This document shows positions 47,683 to 60,780 of a stretch of 64,000 nt of DNA, piece by piece. Below the pieces are notes generated by a model that saw only the letters and a program-made list of their open reading frames with translations, searched no databases and was not told the origin of the DNA. Location: NCBI GenBank assembly GCA_020740775.1, contig JAHEWK010000001.1, forward strand, positions 2,790,001 to 2,854,000. Reading direction: 5' to 3'. How positions within the stretch are numbered: the first letter of the stretch is position 1; the number at the start of each line of letters is the position of its first letter. This DNA is from Ilyonectria destructans. Lineage: Eukaryota > Ascomycota > Sordariomycetes > Hypocreales > Nectriaceae. Position numbers and translations under genes: made by a program.

Positions 47683-49073
47683 TTTGGAGGCTATTTGGGA
47701 CGGCTATGTTTGGCGGTTATGACGGTGTGGCAGAACTGAGCACGGGAATGGGAAGAGCGCTGAGCCCCTCCAAAGTCTACTTGGATTCCTAAGCTTGCAG
47801 TGGCGCTGAGTGCCTGGAGGGGTCATCGCTCTACCGGGGCTAGCGTCATCACAGCCAATAACGGCTGCCTGCAGTCTCAACGGCAACGAGCCTCCACTAA
47901 GTTGCGGCTAATGTGTAATTGAACGAACGAGGCACCTGATATGCAAATTTCTGGAATATCTAAAGGAGCACCGGAGTTTTGACTGTTTATAGCGATGCAG
48001 GTAAATTTAACACGATATTTCTTTGGTGGAGCTTAGGAAACCCTAGGGGGCGGTCTCCTCTACTCATTCATGATCGAGACAAATCGGCACTTACTGGAGG
48101 AACCCAGTTGGCAATGACCAAGAAAGAGACTGATTCCCCAGTCCTTTAACTACCAATGCCAGTTGTCTCCATGTTCTAGACCCCCGAATTTATAGCTATG
48201 GAATAGATCGCGCTTAGCCAAGGAAAGGAGGCAACCGGAGACTTGGCTGGCCTTTAAATATTTCCAAACCTTTCCCCGTAAAAGGGTGGGAATCTCATGA
48301 ATCACCTGAAATTCCCCGAAACGAAACGTGAGTTGAAGGGAACGGGCAGTCTGAAAGCACACTGACCGAGAGGAGATGATTGAGAAGTGCTGGCTTGCCA
48401 CTGAAAGTTTCTGGGAAAATGGAAGACGGAGAAAACACGTGAGGAACTTTTGACAGTGTTTGGGATTTGAATCTTGGCATGTGTATAATAAGCGATTGCT
48501 TATTCTGCTTGAGCAAACATGCATGGATTGTCACTAACTGGGCTATACCTTGCCTGCTGAAGCGAGGGTTTCCCGACTCGCCATGGAAGATTATGTGGTC
48601 GACGTGATGGCTTGGTTGGACTAACTAGCAGGTTATTAAGTACAATGTGATCGTGGCTTGATTATAATCACCAATGCCAAGTACGATGTCCCGTCACAGC
48701 AGGCTGCCATTTGCTGTCCGGTGCAGCTGCAAGCACCCGCTATCCACGACGCCTCCGCCTTTCAGCTCACAAGAAACCATTCACGGGGCGGACTCAGGGA
48801 CCCAGAGTAGACATCCGGCCGACAGCTGGCGACAGCCCGCGAGGAAAATGGTCCATGATTCACAACCAAGAGCCGTCGGCCATGGAAGCGCGTCGCTATA
48901 AAAAGCCGTGCAACACAAATACTCTCATGCAACCACAAATGCCCCTGCGCGCCGCGCTATTTGCCTGCGCTCATTGCTCACTTGTTTGTCGAACTGAAGT
49001 GCTCTTGACCTTAAAAGGTCGACTAAAGACTCAACTCAACATACTGCTACTCTGACCTAGGTGCATCTTCGCC
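47683..49073. other. Divergent intergenic region, thioredoxin-PITH and BTB genes
   Basis: 1.39 kb holding both promoters. No gene, strong repeat or RNA recognised. Confidence 0.6.
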
Positions 49074-50441
49074 ATGGATCGGCTGTCGATCGATGGAAGG
49101 CCGAGGAAGAAGACCGGTGCATCGTCAGTTGCATCTTCTAGGAACCCCCAAGCCTCAACAAAGCTGCGACCAGCTTCTCCGCCGAGAACCAACCCATGGG
49201 CTCGCCCGCAAACAAGAACCGTCGCCTGCGATGACTTTCCGCCGCTGCCCAACGCCAGCAGTGCCGCTCTGCCAGCACCAAGCGCAGCTACCAGGTCATC
49301 TCGAACATCCTCAGCATCATCTTGCCCCCGAACAGGGGATGCTTCACAGGTTGCACTTACAGCATGCTCCATTTCCACCTGTTCAGAAACCTCCCGTCAC
49401 ATCCTGGAAGCAGCTGCTCCGCGCGCTACAGAGAGGTTGGCCTCCCCCGTGTGCTGGCGTCTTTCGACTAACGGCTGATATTGTCGACAGTCTCTGGAAA
49501 CATCCGTTTGGCGCTGATGTGGTGGTACACACCGACACGATGAGCTTTCGAGTCCACCGCAACATTGTGGAACCCGAATCAGGTTGGTTTCGCGACAATC
49601 TCCCCCCTCCAAACTTGGTACGGCGATCTCCCTCTTGGTTGTGAATGAATAGATCTGACAAGTCGCTCATAGGATGGATCCCCGGTCAAAGTGCGCTTGG
49701 GCTGTACTGCCGAGGCTGCTGCGCATTGTTTAAGATTCATGTACACGGGGAGTGAGTTTCCGACTCAATTCCTGGCAACCCAAGATCCAGGTTACTAACC
49801 AATGGACCTAAACAGGAATCGAAATTTGCGATATTGACCCAAGCTGTCCCTGGAGCATCATCCACCTCCCACGATGTGTTCTGGGATACTGTGCAGCAGT
49901 GTTCTTGCGAGTGAGTAGGATGGCAGCTCACCTTCTCCGAATCGTCGAAAAAACATCCGTCGAGCTTGGGACTTTGGTGACAACGCGCTATCTCCATCAA
50001 AACCTGGACGATTACGAATGGGTGGAATTCTCCTGGCATTATCAGAACGCCCTGGACATTCTCTACGCCCAAGGCTCTCAGGCTCTCATGATGCCGATGA
50101 GATTGGCGATGGTAAGCGTCCTTGACACCACTCTCTTCTGGCTAGTGCGACATCCTGCTTTCATAAATCTCCTCCAAACGACTTGGCAGCACTTTCCAAA
50201 CACGCTGTTGCTGGACCAGGCAGAATATCGTCGACTCCTGAAAGAACACAATCCCACTACCAAGAGCCCTGTGCCGACCGAAGCCGCGCTCGAAAAGCTG
50301 TTTGCGAAGGAGGAAATCGCAAGCACAATCAAGAATGAGTGCGGTATCCCTGGAATTGCGGATCATTCTCCTGGTCGGACAGTGCTCGCGTCTAGAGGAA
50401 GGGCACAAAGTTGGTCCCGTCGAAGAGGTAGCTCGCTGTGA
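49074..50441 (+). CDS. BTB/POZ domain-containing protein
   Basis: Predicted 397 aa in four exons: 49074-49435, 49491-49617, 49673-49751, 49816-50441. Residues 1-120 are Ser/Pro/Arg-rich and disordered. The BTB domain then begins SLWKHPFGADVVVHTDTMSF followed by RVHRNIVEPESGWFRDNL (the D-[VI]-x-V ... F-x-VH-R core of fungal BTB proteins), continues VKVRLGCTAEAAAHCLRFMYTG across the third exon, and leads to helices of the C-terminal half. BTB proteins dimerise or recruit cullin-3; the partner here is unknown. The intron after exon 1 has a CTAAC branch site and is required to bring the BTB frame in line with the N-terminal ATG; without it a stop follows at about 49478. Confidence 0.88.
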
Positions 50442-50907
50442 ATGGAACTAAGAGAATTCAAATAGTGCGGTAGCTCTCAGCAAATGCTGGAGACATGGCT
50501 TGAGAAAAGCGTGGTGAGGAAGGTGGCGAGGAAGGTGACGAGGAAGCTGGCTACAAATGAGCCTTTTGTATATAGATTATACCAACGTCCAGCTTGGAAA
50601 TATTAATACAGTGGAGGGTTGCAGCTGAGAGGGTCAGCTGGATATGTAAATGACATGGGCTTGACAGAGCTGAACCGGTTCCAGGGGTTGTTCCAGTGAC
50701 CGTTAGTGGTCAGCCACCCAACGGGCTGGTCCGTGCCGAAACTAATAATAAGCGCAAGGCTGGGTGTAACTTCACTTGTCAGCTTCACTCTCCGTTGCGG
50801 TTGCTCTTGCGACGCGCTCATAAAAAGTGGCCCCCCAGCATCTATCTGCTTGCAAGCTAAATTCAAAGGTCGAGTTGTATTTATCTGATCTGTGTCTTCT
50901 ATGAACA
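50442..50907. other. Intergenic region, BTB gene to CorA-like gene
   Basis: 466 bases. The last part is the 5' leader of the next gene and contains an out-of-frame ATG at 50901 that opens a six-codon upstream frame. Nothing else recognised. Confidence 0.6.
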
Positions 50908-53900
50908 ATGGCACACCGTGATGGCGGAGAAGGCCGTTCTTCTCATGTTCGCTTTGCGGAGAGAGAAGAAGTCATCGTGGTACGTGAATTACTTCCCCGA
51001 CACCTGAGTCTTAGACTGAGCCGCAACAGCAACGGCGACCGTATCGCCAGGACTCGAGAGGCTACGCAAGGCGCGGGACACATGAAAGTGCCGATGGCCC
51101 TGTAAACGAGAGACAGCGCTACCGGCGCGACAGCGGTGACAGGCCTAGCCCGCGCTCGCCAGTTCGTCTCGAGTCGCCGGTGACCAGAACCCGACGAACA
51201 CGCGTCGTTGAGGAAGTACCCATCCGAGACGCCAACGAGGATCTTGAACCCACTACTGTCTATGAAATGGTGGAGGAGACGAGAATCACCGAATCTCCTC
51301 CGCCTATCGACGATGCGTGGGATGAGATACCACATCGGAGACCGAGTCGTCCACCCTACGACAATGATTGGGACGAGAGACCTAATCCCAGAATGGGTCG
51401 TCCAGTATACGGGGATAGCGATGCCGACTTAGACCGCTATTCCTATGGTGATGCAATCAAGCCTAGATCCAGGTCCCGATCCAGGTCACCAACCTATTCT
51501 CGATTCGAAGACCCAATGACAGAAAGGTATGCCTCTGGACGCAACCGCTTTCCCTCATACATTGTCGATCAATACGGTGCACAGCGGCCCTATCGACGGA
51601 CCAGTGCATCTAGTGATGACTGGGATCCCTACGATAAGTTCAGCTTGGACCTTATGTCCCAGTCCATCACTGAATCATCAAAGGATGGTGATTCTGACAC
51701 CGAGTCACCGGAGACAGATGAAAGGGTACCAGTGAAGGATGAGAGAGGGAAGCCGAGGACTGCTCAAGCTACGGCTGTCAAGACATCACAGTACACAGGG
51801 AATGCCGAGCTTGGTGGCTTACACAGCGCGACACTGACAGCAGTGCATGGCCCCAACGACCGCAAACAGTCTCTGTTTAGGTGGCTGTAAGTCCTGCAAG
51901 GTACCTCGCTTAGGGCGTTTTTGCTGACATTTAGAAGTCATGTTCGCCAAGAGGTTATGAACTTTGAGGAGCTATGGGTATAACTTCCGTGGAGCTTCAC
52001 CGTGACTCGGATGCTAACAATCCTTAGATGGAGATATCCTGCGTGTCTGGCCTCTCTGACCTGGAAAAGCGCGCGGTAACGAGACTTCGAGGAGACGTCA
52101 AGAGCTCTCTTAAATCGCGGCATAATCCCAAAGGAGCGAAGGTCGGCTACGTCGAGCCTCGATCTATCGAGGTTCCTCTTAAATCACTAACAAATAAGAA
52201 CGCGACGAGGGAAACGGTCACAGGGTCAGCTAGATGGATCTGCATACCATACTTTTCTCTGGATCAATACTCGGGTTTGCTCTCGGCATCCAACTTGTCC
52301 TTGTTTCCGGCTCAGACTTTACTTCAAGCTCAATACTCTCGCAGCACTCTTCAGAGGGACATGGAGCAAGCAGTCTGCCAATTAGGGAATGCTAAACGCG
52401 GAGACTGCTTTCACATAGCCCAGCTGTGGTGTGTCGTCATTGACAACAGTAAGGGATTTACCTCCACTGCAAGGGATATGGTTAATATTGATGAAATCTG
52501 ACAGGCCTACTGGTGACCTGTGGAACTATGTCTCAGTCTGATCTGCAAGGAGATACATTAAAAGTCAACGCTGAGCCTTCCCGCGACCTGACAACGGACA
52601 ATCAAGGCAAAATTCTGGTTTCTTACGGTGACTCCGTCGCTTGGTCTTTGGCAGCCGACGAGTGCCAAACATGGTTTGTAAGTAAAACCAACCCCATCCG
52701 TGTATTGTATATATGTCTGACAATCACCCAGGCTTTTACCTCAAAATTCCAAGCCTTCTGGCCTAAGAATATTGAGTTCTGGCATCAAGACCACGTCATA
52801 ACAGCCGCGAAGTGGCCTAGAATCTTGCGACTAGTTTCACATGCCCGGTCGAGTGTCAAAATCACACTGAAAATAGGGTAAGGTGGAGCCGTATTCAGCT
52901 ACTATATAAGTGAGGCCAAGCTAATGAGTTTGCAGATGCCTCCCTGATGTATCTCCGCGCGCGGTCCTAAAGCCAGAGACAGAGAGTGAAACAGCCTCCG
53001 GGGATGAACAGAGAGAGAGCGACACTGACGATTTCGTTCACGTCATGATGTTACCCCAGACGAATCGCAAAGGTGCCTCCGCTTTTGCCAAAAGCAGTAC
53101 AGTCAAGACACAGCTTGATTCTGCCCACATGTTCTTGATGCAGGACACGTCATATTCGAATCGAAGCGCGTACAAAAGCTGCAAACCGGGAACAAGAAAG
53201 GAGTGCCATGCGTATCTTGATTCGCTCGCAAGTATTGTCGAAGCTGATGGTACCGATAAAGTGCGGCGTGCGTATGAGGAGAAAATCGACATCTTCAACA
53301 CGACGGAGACTTTGTATAGATTCTTCCTCCCGCGGGACTTTGAGGACCCAACATCAGGCAAATTCTGGGGAGCTATCAGAAACATGCTGGAGGTAAGTGC
53401 TGTCCCACATACATTGCCTTGACTTGAGCTAACAATAACCGGCAGTTGAAACAACTACAACCAAACTACACGCACGCGATCATTGATAACACCGTGCTCC
53501 AAATCAGAAGATTCTTGAGGAACCTTACACCGAGTCTTATTGCGTTTCAGAACATCATGTCTCATGCATCCGAAGCAGAGCGTGCTGCTGTGGAGGCACC
53601 GCGGGAGTTCGTGACTGCATGGTTGTATGTGGTTATGGGCATGGTCTACGGTTCCCAAGACCACAGTCGATGGAGCAGTCGGACATCTCGGATGAGAGAG
53701 CTGCTCGAGCAAGGAATGAAGAAACTAATGCATTCGCTCCCCAACAAAAGCCTGCTAGAGAGGACCAGCATGATGCCCCTTGAGGTTCTTTCATTGGTGA
53801 CGTTTGGCCTACTTCAGGATCAGGTTGGGAAGTCGGATGATATCTGCGAGACCTACTCACAGTACCTCAACTCACTGGTATGTCAAGATGGCAAATGTAA

Positions 53901-54895
53901 TTGCTCACTGTTGCTGATGGTCATAGGAAAATTCGATCATGTCGAAACAGTCAGACAGGTCCTACCAGCATCGGATTGATCTTGTACAGCAAGAAATCTC
54001 GGCCGTTAAGCGCACGCTGAAGAGGCAGCGGAACATCATCTCCAGCATTCGAAACTCCCTCACAGCTCTCGACACTCACAAGATAGTCTTGCAGAATAGA
54101 GAAGAGGCGGCCATACGGAGGGATAAGGAGAGGGACAGGTATACAGATGCAGCCCTTGCGCCCCCTCCTCCTCCCCGATCACAATACGCATTGAGGCCTG
54201 GCTTAGAGGAAATGGCGGCTATCCGACCCGCCAACGATTATATGGGTCTCGACGACGAGTTTATTCAGGAAATTTCATCGGCATCGAAGCTCTCTTCGAC
54301 AGACGCGGGTGGCCTCCGCGGGTTGTTCTTCATGGAATGCTCACGGCTCATCGAGCAGCGCGAGTTCGAGTTCTGGCGGTACACAGACTACGCCAACGAC
54401 CTTGAGCGAGCTATCAATTTCAAGATGAGCTTCGCCAAGGACCGGCAAGAGAACGCCATCTTCGCCTTCACGCTCGTCACCATCGTGTTCCTGCCGATGA
54501 GTGCGGTCTCGAGCATCTTCGGCATGAACACAGCCGATGTCCGCGACATGGAGTCCTCGCAGTGGCTGTACTGGTCCGTCGCACTACCACTGACGCTGGT
54601 TGTCATCGTCGCGGGACTTTGGTGGATGGGCGAACTGAGCAACATTGCTCGGTGGTTTATGCGCAAGCCACGAGAGTCATCATCACGGGGTGTGTACGGA
54701 GGGCCCGTCATGATGCCCCAGCCGGTCGATCAGTCCTATCTTACACCGGCCAGTATGCCTGGTCCTATGAGGATGAATTACGGTGCAGCCCAGTATGTCC
54801 CTGGCATCAATCCCGGCATCCATCGGGTTAGGACACAGGAGCACTATGCACCGACATCTGTTTGGCAGGGCCGGGCGCGTTCTGAGGGATACTGA
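50908..54895 (+). CDS. CorA-like Mg2+ transporter-type protein with long N-terminal region (GMN motif)
   Basis: Predicted 1189 aa in nine exons: 50908-50979, 51030-51886, 51935-51977, 52028-52448, 52505-52677, 52732-52877, 52936-53392, 53446-53877, 53927-54895. The C-terminus carries the CorA pattern: a coiled-coil helix (QQEISAVKRTLKRQRNIISS, QNREEAAIRRDKERDRYTD), a first membrane segment AIFAFTLVTIVFLPMSAVSS, the pore signature GMN at residues 1066-1068 in SSIFGMNTADVRD, and a second segment WSVALPLTLVVIVAGLWW. N-terminal 300 residues are Arg/Asp/Ser-rich and disordered. The middle 550 residues form an unassigned domain of fungal CorA-like proteins. True CorA is about 300-400 aa, so function as an Mg2+ channel should not be assumed. 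All exon joins keep frame with GT-AG ends. Confidence 0.9.
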
Positions 54896-55114
54896 TATGG
54901 TGTTGGGAGCTGACTGGGGGAATATTGAAATCACTTGTTTGGATAGAGATCAGATGAACTGGTACAATAATAAATTTCAGTTTGCCTCAACTCCATACGT
55001 ACGTATTACACCGTCTTGATACACCTCTTGACCCCCAAATAATATAGCCAGAGTCGTTATCATATCATATAAGGCCGTTAAAGCAAAACCCGCCTGTTTC
55101 TGGGACCATCTCGC
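54896..55114. other. Convergent 3' flank
   Basis: 219 bases between the stop codons of two converging genes; AT-rich 3' untranslated sequence. Confidence 0.6.
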
Positions 55115-55772
55115 TTATCTCCTGTAGTACTCCCGATCTTGGATGTGCACTCTCGTGTGCTCATCCTCAGTGATCATTCTCCGAGGAGGTGGTGGAGGGG
55201 AAGGTGAGGGGGCGTGCCGTCGAGGGCCATCGACGTATCGAAACGTCTCATACTGAGGCTCAACGGGGACCGGAACGGGAACAGGGACGCGTACAGGGAC
55301 GATCCTCTCCCGCTCGATGATGACTTCGCGGTCTCGTCCTCGGTGGCTTCTGCTGTGGGAGCGCGACGAGCGCGACTTGGAGGACTTCCTCTTGTGAGAC
55401 GGCTCAACGTCAACGGCGATGACCTCGATGGGATCATCTGGTGGCGACGGCGGCCGCGGAGGGAGAGGCATGGGCTTCACGACCGGCGGAGGAGGCGGCG
55501 GGGGCTCGGGCTTTGGCTCAGGCTTTGGCTCGGGGGGTAGGGGGATGAAAACCGGAGGAGGAGGAGGTGGCAGGGCAGGCCGTTCGATGATCATCGGCGG
55601 CGGCGGTGCCGGTGCAGGGATGATGCGCGTGATGCGGCTCCGTACAACGGCATAGTCGGGCTCCGGGTGGTGGAGATAGAGCCTCTTCTTTTCATACTCT
55701 CGAGTGACTGCGGAAGTGACGTCAGCGATGCTTGCGGCCGGATAGCGGGGTGATGGAGAGGGGCTTACCCAT
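55115..55772 (-). CDS. Proline-rich, RS-containing small protein of unknown function
   Basis: Predicted 198 aa in two minus-strand exons: 55772-55769, only four bases (ATG G), and 55707-55115. The join gives MVTREYEKKRLYLHHPEPDY, a natural N-terminus; the same GT-AG intron of 61 nt starts GTAAGC. The middle is proline-rich with KPEP repeats and poly-Pro runs, followed by an SR-type block (HKRKSSKSRSSRSHSRSHRGRDRE), a RVPVPVPVPVE repeat, and a C-terminal acidic/basic tail ending REYYRR. If the intron is wrong, the coding frame would start at the internal Met at 55594. The composition suggests an RNA-associated or scaffold protein, but I do not recognise the family. Confidence 0.72.
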
Positions 55773-55914
55773 GGCGAAGGCAGATCAGTGGAAAATTACA
55801 GCGGTATATTTAGGTAGAAGGCGAAAATAGTAGTGTATGTTGGACAGGAATAGGAAGCCAAATGGGGGCCAGTTTGCGGGTGTGCGAAGAGTACAGACAG
55901 GTAAGCGTAATGGC

Positions 55915-55930
55915 GATGATGATGATGATG
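55915..55930. repeat. GAT trinucleotide repeat
   Basis: Five GAT units and a final G on the plus strand; GGATGACTGGATGGATGACT repeats follow at about 55976-55996. Confidence 0.85.
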
Positions 55931-58900
55931 GATCCACGTGGGGTCGCGATGAGACGGCTGGCTGACCGGATGACTGGATGGATGACTGGATGGTTGTCGG
56001 TGGCGAACAGACCAAGCCCAGAGCACGAGAGAGAAAGGGCCGATCTTATATGTAACCAGGAACAGAGGAGAGGGACGAGGGCACGCGCATACGCCACGGC
56101 TTCTACGCAGTTGCCGTTGGGAGGCAAGGCAACTTCCATCATCCACCATCCGCCACCCACCATTCACGAGGCTCAGCCAGTGTCAGCCCAAGGCCCAGGC
56201 CCCATCTTCCATCCTTTATTACCTGCTCTGCCTGTTCGTGCTCGGGTCGCGGTGGCATTTGCTCACCAGGCGAAGCCGATGACGTCGGGCATGCACATGC
56301 ACGTCAGGCCCCTCACCCGCAGAAAACAAGATTTCCCGCCTGCGCGGCGCCGGGAGTTGGGCAGTGCAGAGCAAAACCACCACTGCAAGACCGCCCAGCG
56401 CCGGCCCAGTCAATCGAGTCGAGTCCAGCACGCCAGCGGGTGGGCCTCACACCATCTCCGCCTCTGTGTGACCTGGGCCAGTCATGCGCCGCGCCGTTGG
56501 ACCCTGGCCCCTGGGGACTGTGTCTTGGGGTCGTTTCTATCGCAGGGCTTGGCCGGCCGCGTTGGGAGACGGGCCAGGGAAGTAATTGACGGGAGGGGCG
56601 ACAAGAAAGCCTTGCCTGGTGGATACGACGATGGATGGGGTCGACGAGGATGGGGACCACGGTGTTGGATGAGGGAATTTGCTTTTGGAAACTTCGTGGT
56701 TACGGCCGGTTAGGCTGTACTGTGTAGATGGAGAGCCTGCGGCAACCGACTTTCCCGATCAGGGGAAAAGAGACCATCGCTTGCCGATGGATGCAGTCTC
56801 TGGATATAGACTGCGAAACACGTAAGCTCTCGACGGACGGATACACATTCTGTCGCGATGTCGATGGTGGCGGTGATACCTCCACTCGGCATCGCCTCCT
56901 CCCGACGACCCACTGAATCGGCTCCGAAGCTACGGAGCACCGGGCGCCGACCATCCGCCTTACATCCGGTCGATCGCCGGCCACTCTCCCTCGGCGACCT
57001 CCACTTCCGGGGACACCACCCCGAGTGCCCCTCTCATCTCGGCCACCCATGTCCTCTTCACCCAACCGACAACGACCACCGAAGCCGTCCCCTGAAACCG
57101 GTTCGACAACCGAGAGACTATCGAAGCTTTAAGGGTTTCAGGACCAGGGGCAGAGCCTAAAGCTTGTCATCAAATGCATGGGTTAAGGGGTCGCTACCGG
57201 AAGGAGAAGGTGTGGGATGATGGATCTGAGCATGGCCACGTCAACGGCGATCTGAAGGGTGAGTCCAGTCACGGCCTGGACATCTCTCCGGGATCTGGCG
57301 GAATTGTTTGAGGATGGGATGCAGGGCACCAGTGGTACCAAGGATTGTGACAACCGATGGTGGCTGCTTGTGCTCTGTCACGGCATCTGAAAACAGATGA
57401 GGATTGCGGAGGGTAGCATCGCTTCTAGTGCCACAAGCTGCAGAGAAGGGGGGGCTCATGATGATCAGGGGCACGGATAAGATTATGGCGACGACTCTGC
57501 CCAAAAACTCTCCGGAATGAAAGGGTCAAGCTCGTAAAGGGTCTGCAGATAGAATCCTGGAGTCGGGTCGAGCGTGCTGGCGGCTGTCAAATGGTGCCAA
57601 CGAAGCCCACCTAGTTATAGTAGCCCGGCATTGTTGAGTTCAACCGTCGATTCTCGGCCCTGGACAAAAAGCAACGCCGTCGACGAGAAAAGCAAAGTCA
57701 TCCGGCACCAAATCTCTGTGCTACTGTAATTGTGTAACAAGTTGGAGATCGTCAGAGCTGCAGAGACTTGTAGGAGCCAACAGGATTGCGCTGCTGTGCC
57801 GATCCGCACGACCCGAGAGCGGGAACAAGGGGCGCTAGGAGCTGATCATCCTGTACTGTTATGATAAGGGACCCTCAAATCATGAACGGTCGAAATATTT
57901 CCCGTCGTACTCTACGCGCCTGGGATGGCGGACAGCTGGTGAGCGGGCTCTATTTCGGAACGCGTCGATGGTAAGAAGTACAATGGCGAAATTGCACTGG
58001 CGTCATGGTACAAGCGCCAAGGGCGCCGCTTGAGCAGCCGCTGTCCTTGCCACGGGGTCGCAGCGGGATGGACCAGTGTAATATAAAAAACACTGACTGA
58101 TCAACAGAGGTCCAAGAGCGATACGACCCAAGGGGCGGCAGAGAGTTGCAGCGACATTGCAGCGGCATTGAAACTCGGCGGGCAGCTGCGTGAAGATCCA
58201 ACTCATCACCAGGTTGGTTGCAGTCTGCAATGGAGCGACAGGGGTCATCAAGTAAACGGGCGGGTATCTCATGAGTGATGGCGCTCATCTCATCATGGCG
58301 CACGCTGGCGCACGCTGGCGCGGGAAAATAGGGGGTTTCTTCCCGCCTTGTTGCGCAATGAATGCTCCGCCCCTCCCCCGACGGCAAATGAGGCGCACAG
58401 CTGGCTTGATTCTCATCACACCGCCTGCCCAGGCTGGGGTACATGTGAACTGGGACACGATACCGTGCTGTGCTCCATTATTAGGGAGGGCAGGAGTTGT
58501 CAGCGATTGGCAGAGCCGTCGAGGCCCTCGGAGCGTCGTTGGATCCGGGCTGACACTGTCTCCAGGTTCATTTGGGATGTCACCTCGATGATGGCCACTG
58601 CTGTCTGTCTAAGCGTCTGGGTACTCTGTTGGACGGGCCATTTCTAAAGTACCTACCTACTTCGTATCTTAATTAGTCGTGGACAGACTACGGCGCCTTT
58701 GGTATTAGCTTCCCTCATGGAGAAGGTCTGCCAACTGACCATGACATCGACATCGCGATGGGTCACGTGGAGATCAGGGACACTCGGCGGAGCAAAATGG
58801 TGGAAATAGCCAGGTTGAATAGAAGAGTGCCGGCGGCGTAGTCACCAAGGCCGGGGTGCAGCACCGGAGCCGGCACGGGAGTTGAGCACACTCATACATA

Positions 58901-60221
58901 GGTTCCTCATTCCAGGCCCCGTGATGATTACGAGTCAGCCGCTGGTGGGTTCTCCAGTTCCCCATCTGAAGGGGACGGGAGTTGGGTCCTTTTAGTTGGA
59001 TGTTTCTCATGCAGCTCATACTTGAGGCGTCAGATCGTGGGCCTCGCTAGTCTGTAGTTCCGTGTCCAGTTTCACTCCGTCTGGGTCCAGTCCCAGTTGG
59101 GGGGTGGATGACCGACAATCAAGAGGGTCCATCTCCACCAGCTGTGGTGCGCCTCACTGCTGAGCAATGTGCCGTATGCCACTGTGGCGGCAGAGATGGA
59201 AAGGTTCCTACCTGTGTTACAGCGGGCAGAATACTCAGTCTACCCCATCGAGGCTGGCGTGGCCAATATCTCGGCCTCGGCCTGGATCTTGGTTGCAGGC
59301 AAACCGGCCTTTGTTCTCTGGCTCCTGCGTCCGTATGTGTGGCCTGGATCCGATGGCATGGGTGGGCTTGTCTCCCCAGGCTGGGAACTCCCGGTTGCAT
59401 TGAGGCATGTGGCGCTGGTTCGACAATTGGGCAACGGGGAGAGTATGAGAGAGAAGTTCGTGCTTTCTTTGTTTCAAGAACTAGTGCTGAAGGCGGGTGT
59501 GCAGACGGGATGGGTCCCGAATGTGACATCTTTAAGGTGGCTTGCAGTTTGATCCAGAGGCTTCGTGTTTGCGGGCGATGCGTACACAGGCGGATACGCG
59601 TTGGCATGTGTTTCGGTGTGGCCCCAAGGGTGATTCAAGTTCGACAAACAACGTCAGAGGTGGTGTCGTTACCACCATTTGTGTGCACTTTGGTAAATAG
59701 GAGCTAGCATCAACGGAGTATTGCCGCACGAAGGAGGTGCACTATCATGCGTGGTGGTGTTTGTAGCTAAAATTGGCTCCTGATCGCAGGCGGCTAAGAC
59801 AACCATGGCACTGGTGGTTGACGTGATGGTGGCCTCACGAGCAGTGGACAATATTGGATGAAATGGGATAGATCTCCGGGCCAGCCCAGATGGGCCAGAT
59901 TGTACCTGCAGCAAGCGGAGCTGTCGTCTGGCAGTGGGACACGTGCAGCGGTTGGTGGTCACTTGGCTGGAGACTTGTTGGTGAGTGGGCGCGCTTGTCT
60001 TCTCGTGTCTCCCTCGTTCTTGGCGGAGGACTGCCGTTTGAGTGTGTTTCTGGTGGATATGGTTAATAAAGGGGAAGTGGACCTTAACGTGTTTTCCCAT
60101 CTCAGGCCATTCCATCCCAACTGCAGTGCTAATGCAGTGTCTACCGTGGGGGAGAGGGCCCGGTGGTCCTGTGCATGTACAGGGATATATCGTTTGCTTC
60201 TGCTGTTGCAAGCCTTAATTG

Positions 60222-60247
60222 CTTTTTATTTTATTTTATTTATTTTT
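60222..60247. repeat. TTTTA pentanucleotide-like run
   Basis: T-rich run with TTTTATTTTATTTTATTTA structure in otherwise mixed sequence. Confidence 0.8.
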
Positions 60248-60763
60248 CTCTCCCGTCTCTGCCGTTAGCCTCATTCCCTCCCCGACTCACGGACACAAAG
60301 GTGGTCTCGCCGACTCTCGAGGCGCTCTGGAGCCACGGGCTGGCTTGTTTGAATGCTCCAGATGCGGCAAAGAGCTGGGACTGGGGCGGATGGAGACCCC
60401 AGCGTCATAGCGGGCACCAGGGCGATGATTGGAAGAAGCATCCCACGACGACACCAGGGGCTCGGGACATGGGGGATTATCCTGGTCTGTGATGTCCACT
60501 TTTAATTAAGGCCATTCGCAGGTTGTTGTGGGCGAGTTCCATTCAGTGGTTGAGAGACTGATGAGAGAGACATCCGGGCGCTAAGTGAAGCTGTGGAAAA
60601 TCCACTATCATGTTATGCACATTTCGACAGCGGACCACACGCACATGATTTGCATTTCGTTTGGATGTTTGCAGAAGCCCAATTACGTTACTGTGGCCCC
60701 GGGGTTCCTAATATAGATCAATGGCTTGTCCTGTGACGGCTGATGAGAGTTTGGGTAAAGCGA

Positions 60764-60780
60764 GTGCGTGCGTGCGTGCG
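60764..60780. repeat. GTGC tetranucleotide repeat
   Basis: Four tandem GTGC units and a final G at this position. Confidence 0.85.

Noticed and set aside
55862..56713. 283-codon plus-strand frame
   Set aside because: Begins in the GAT/GGATGACT simple repeats and promoter of the proline-rich gene; no domain-like segments.
57095..57115. GGTTCGACAACC resembling a tRNA B box
   Set aside because: Position 61 is not C, the T-stem does not pair properly, and no A box or acceptor stem is found upstream.
59108..59707. 199-codon plus-strand frame with Cys/His residues suggesting a zinc motif
   Set aside because: Cys/His spacing fits no known finger, overlapping frames are as long, and no splice partner exons were found.
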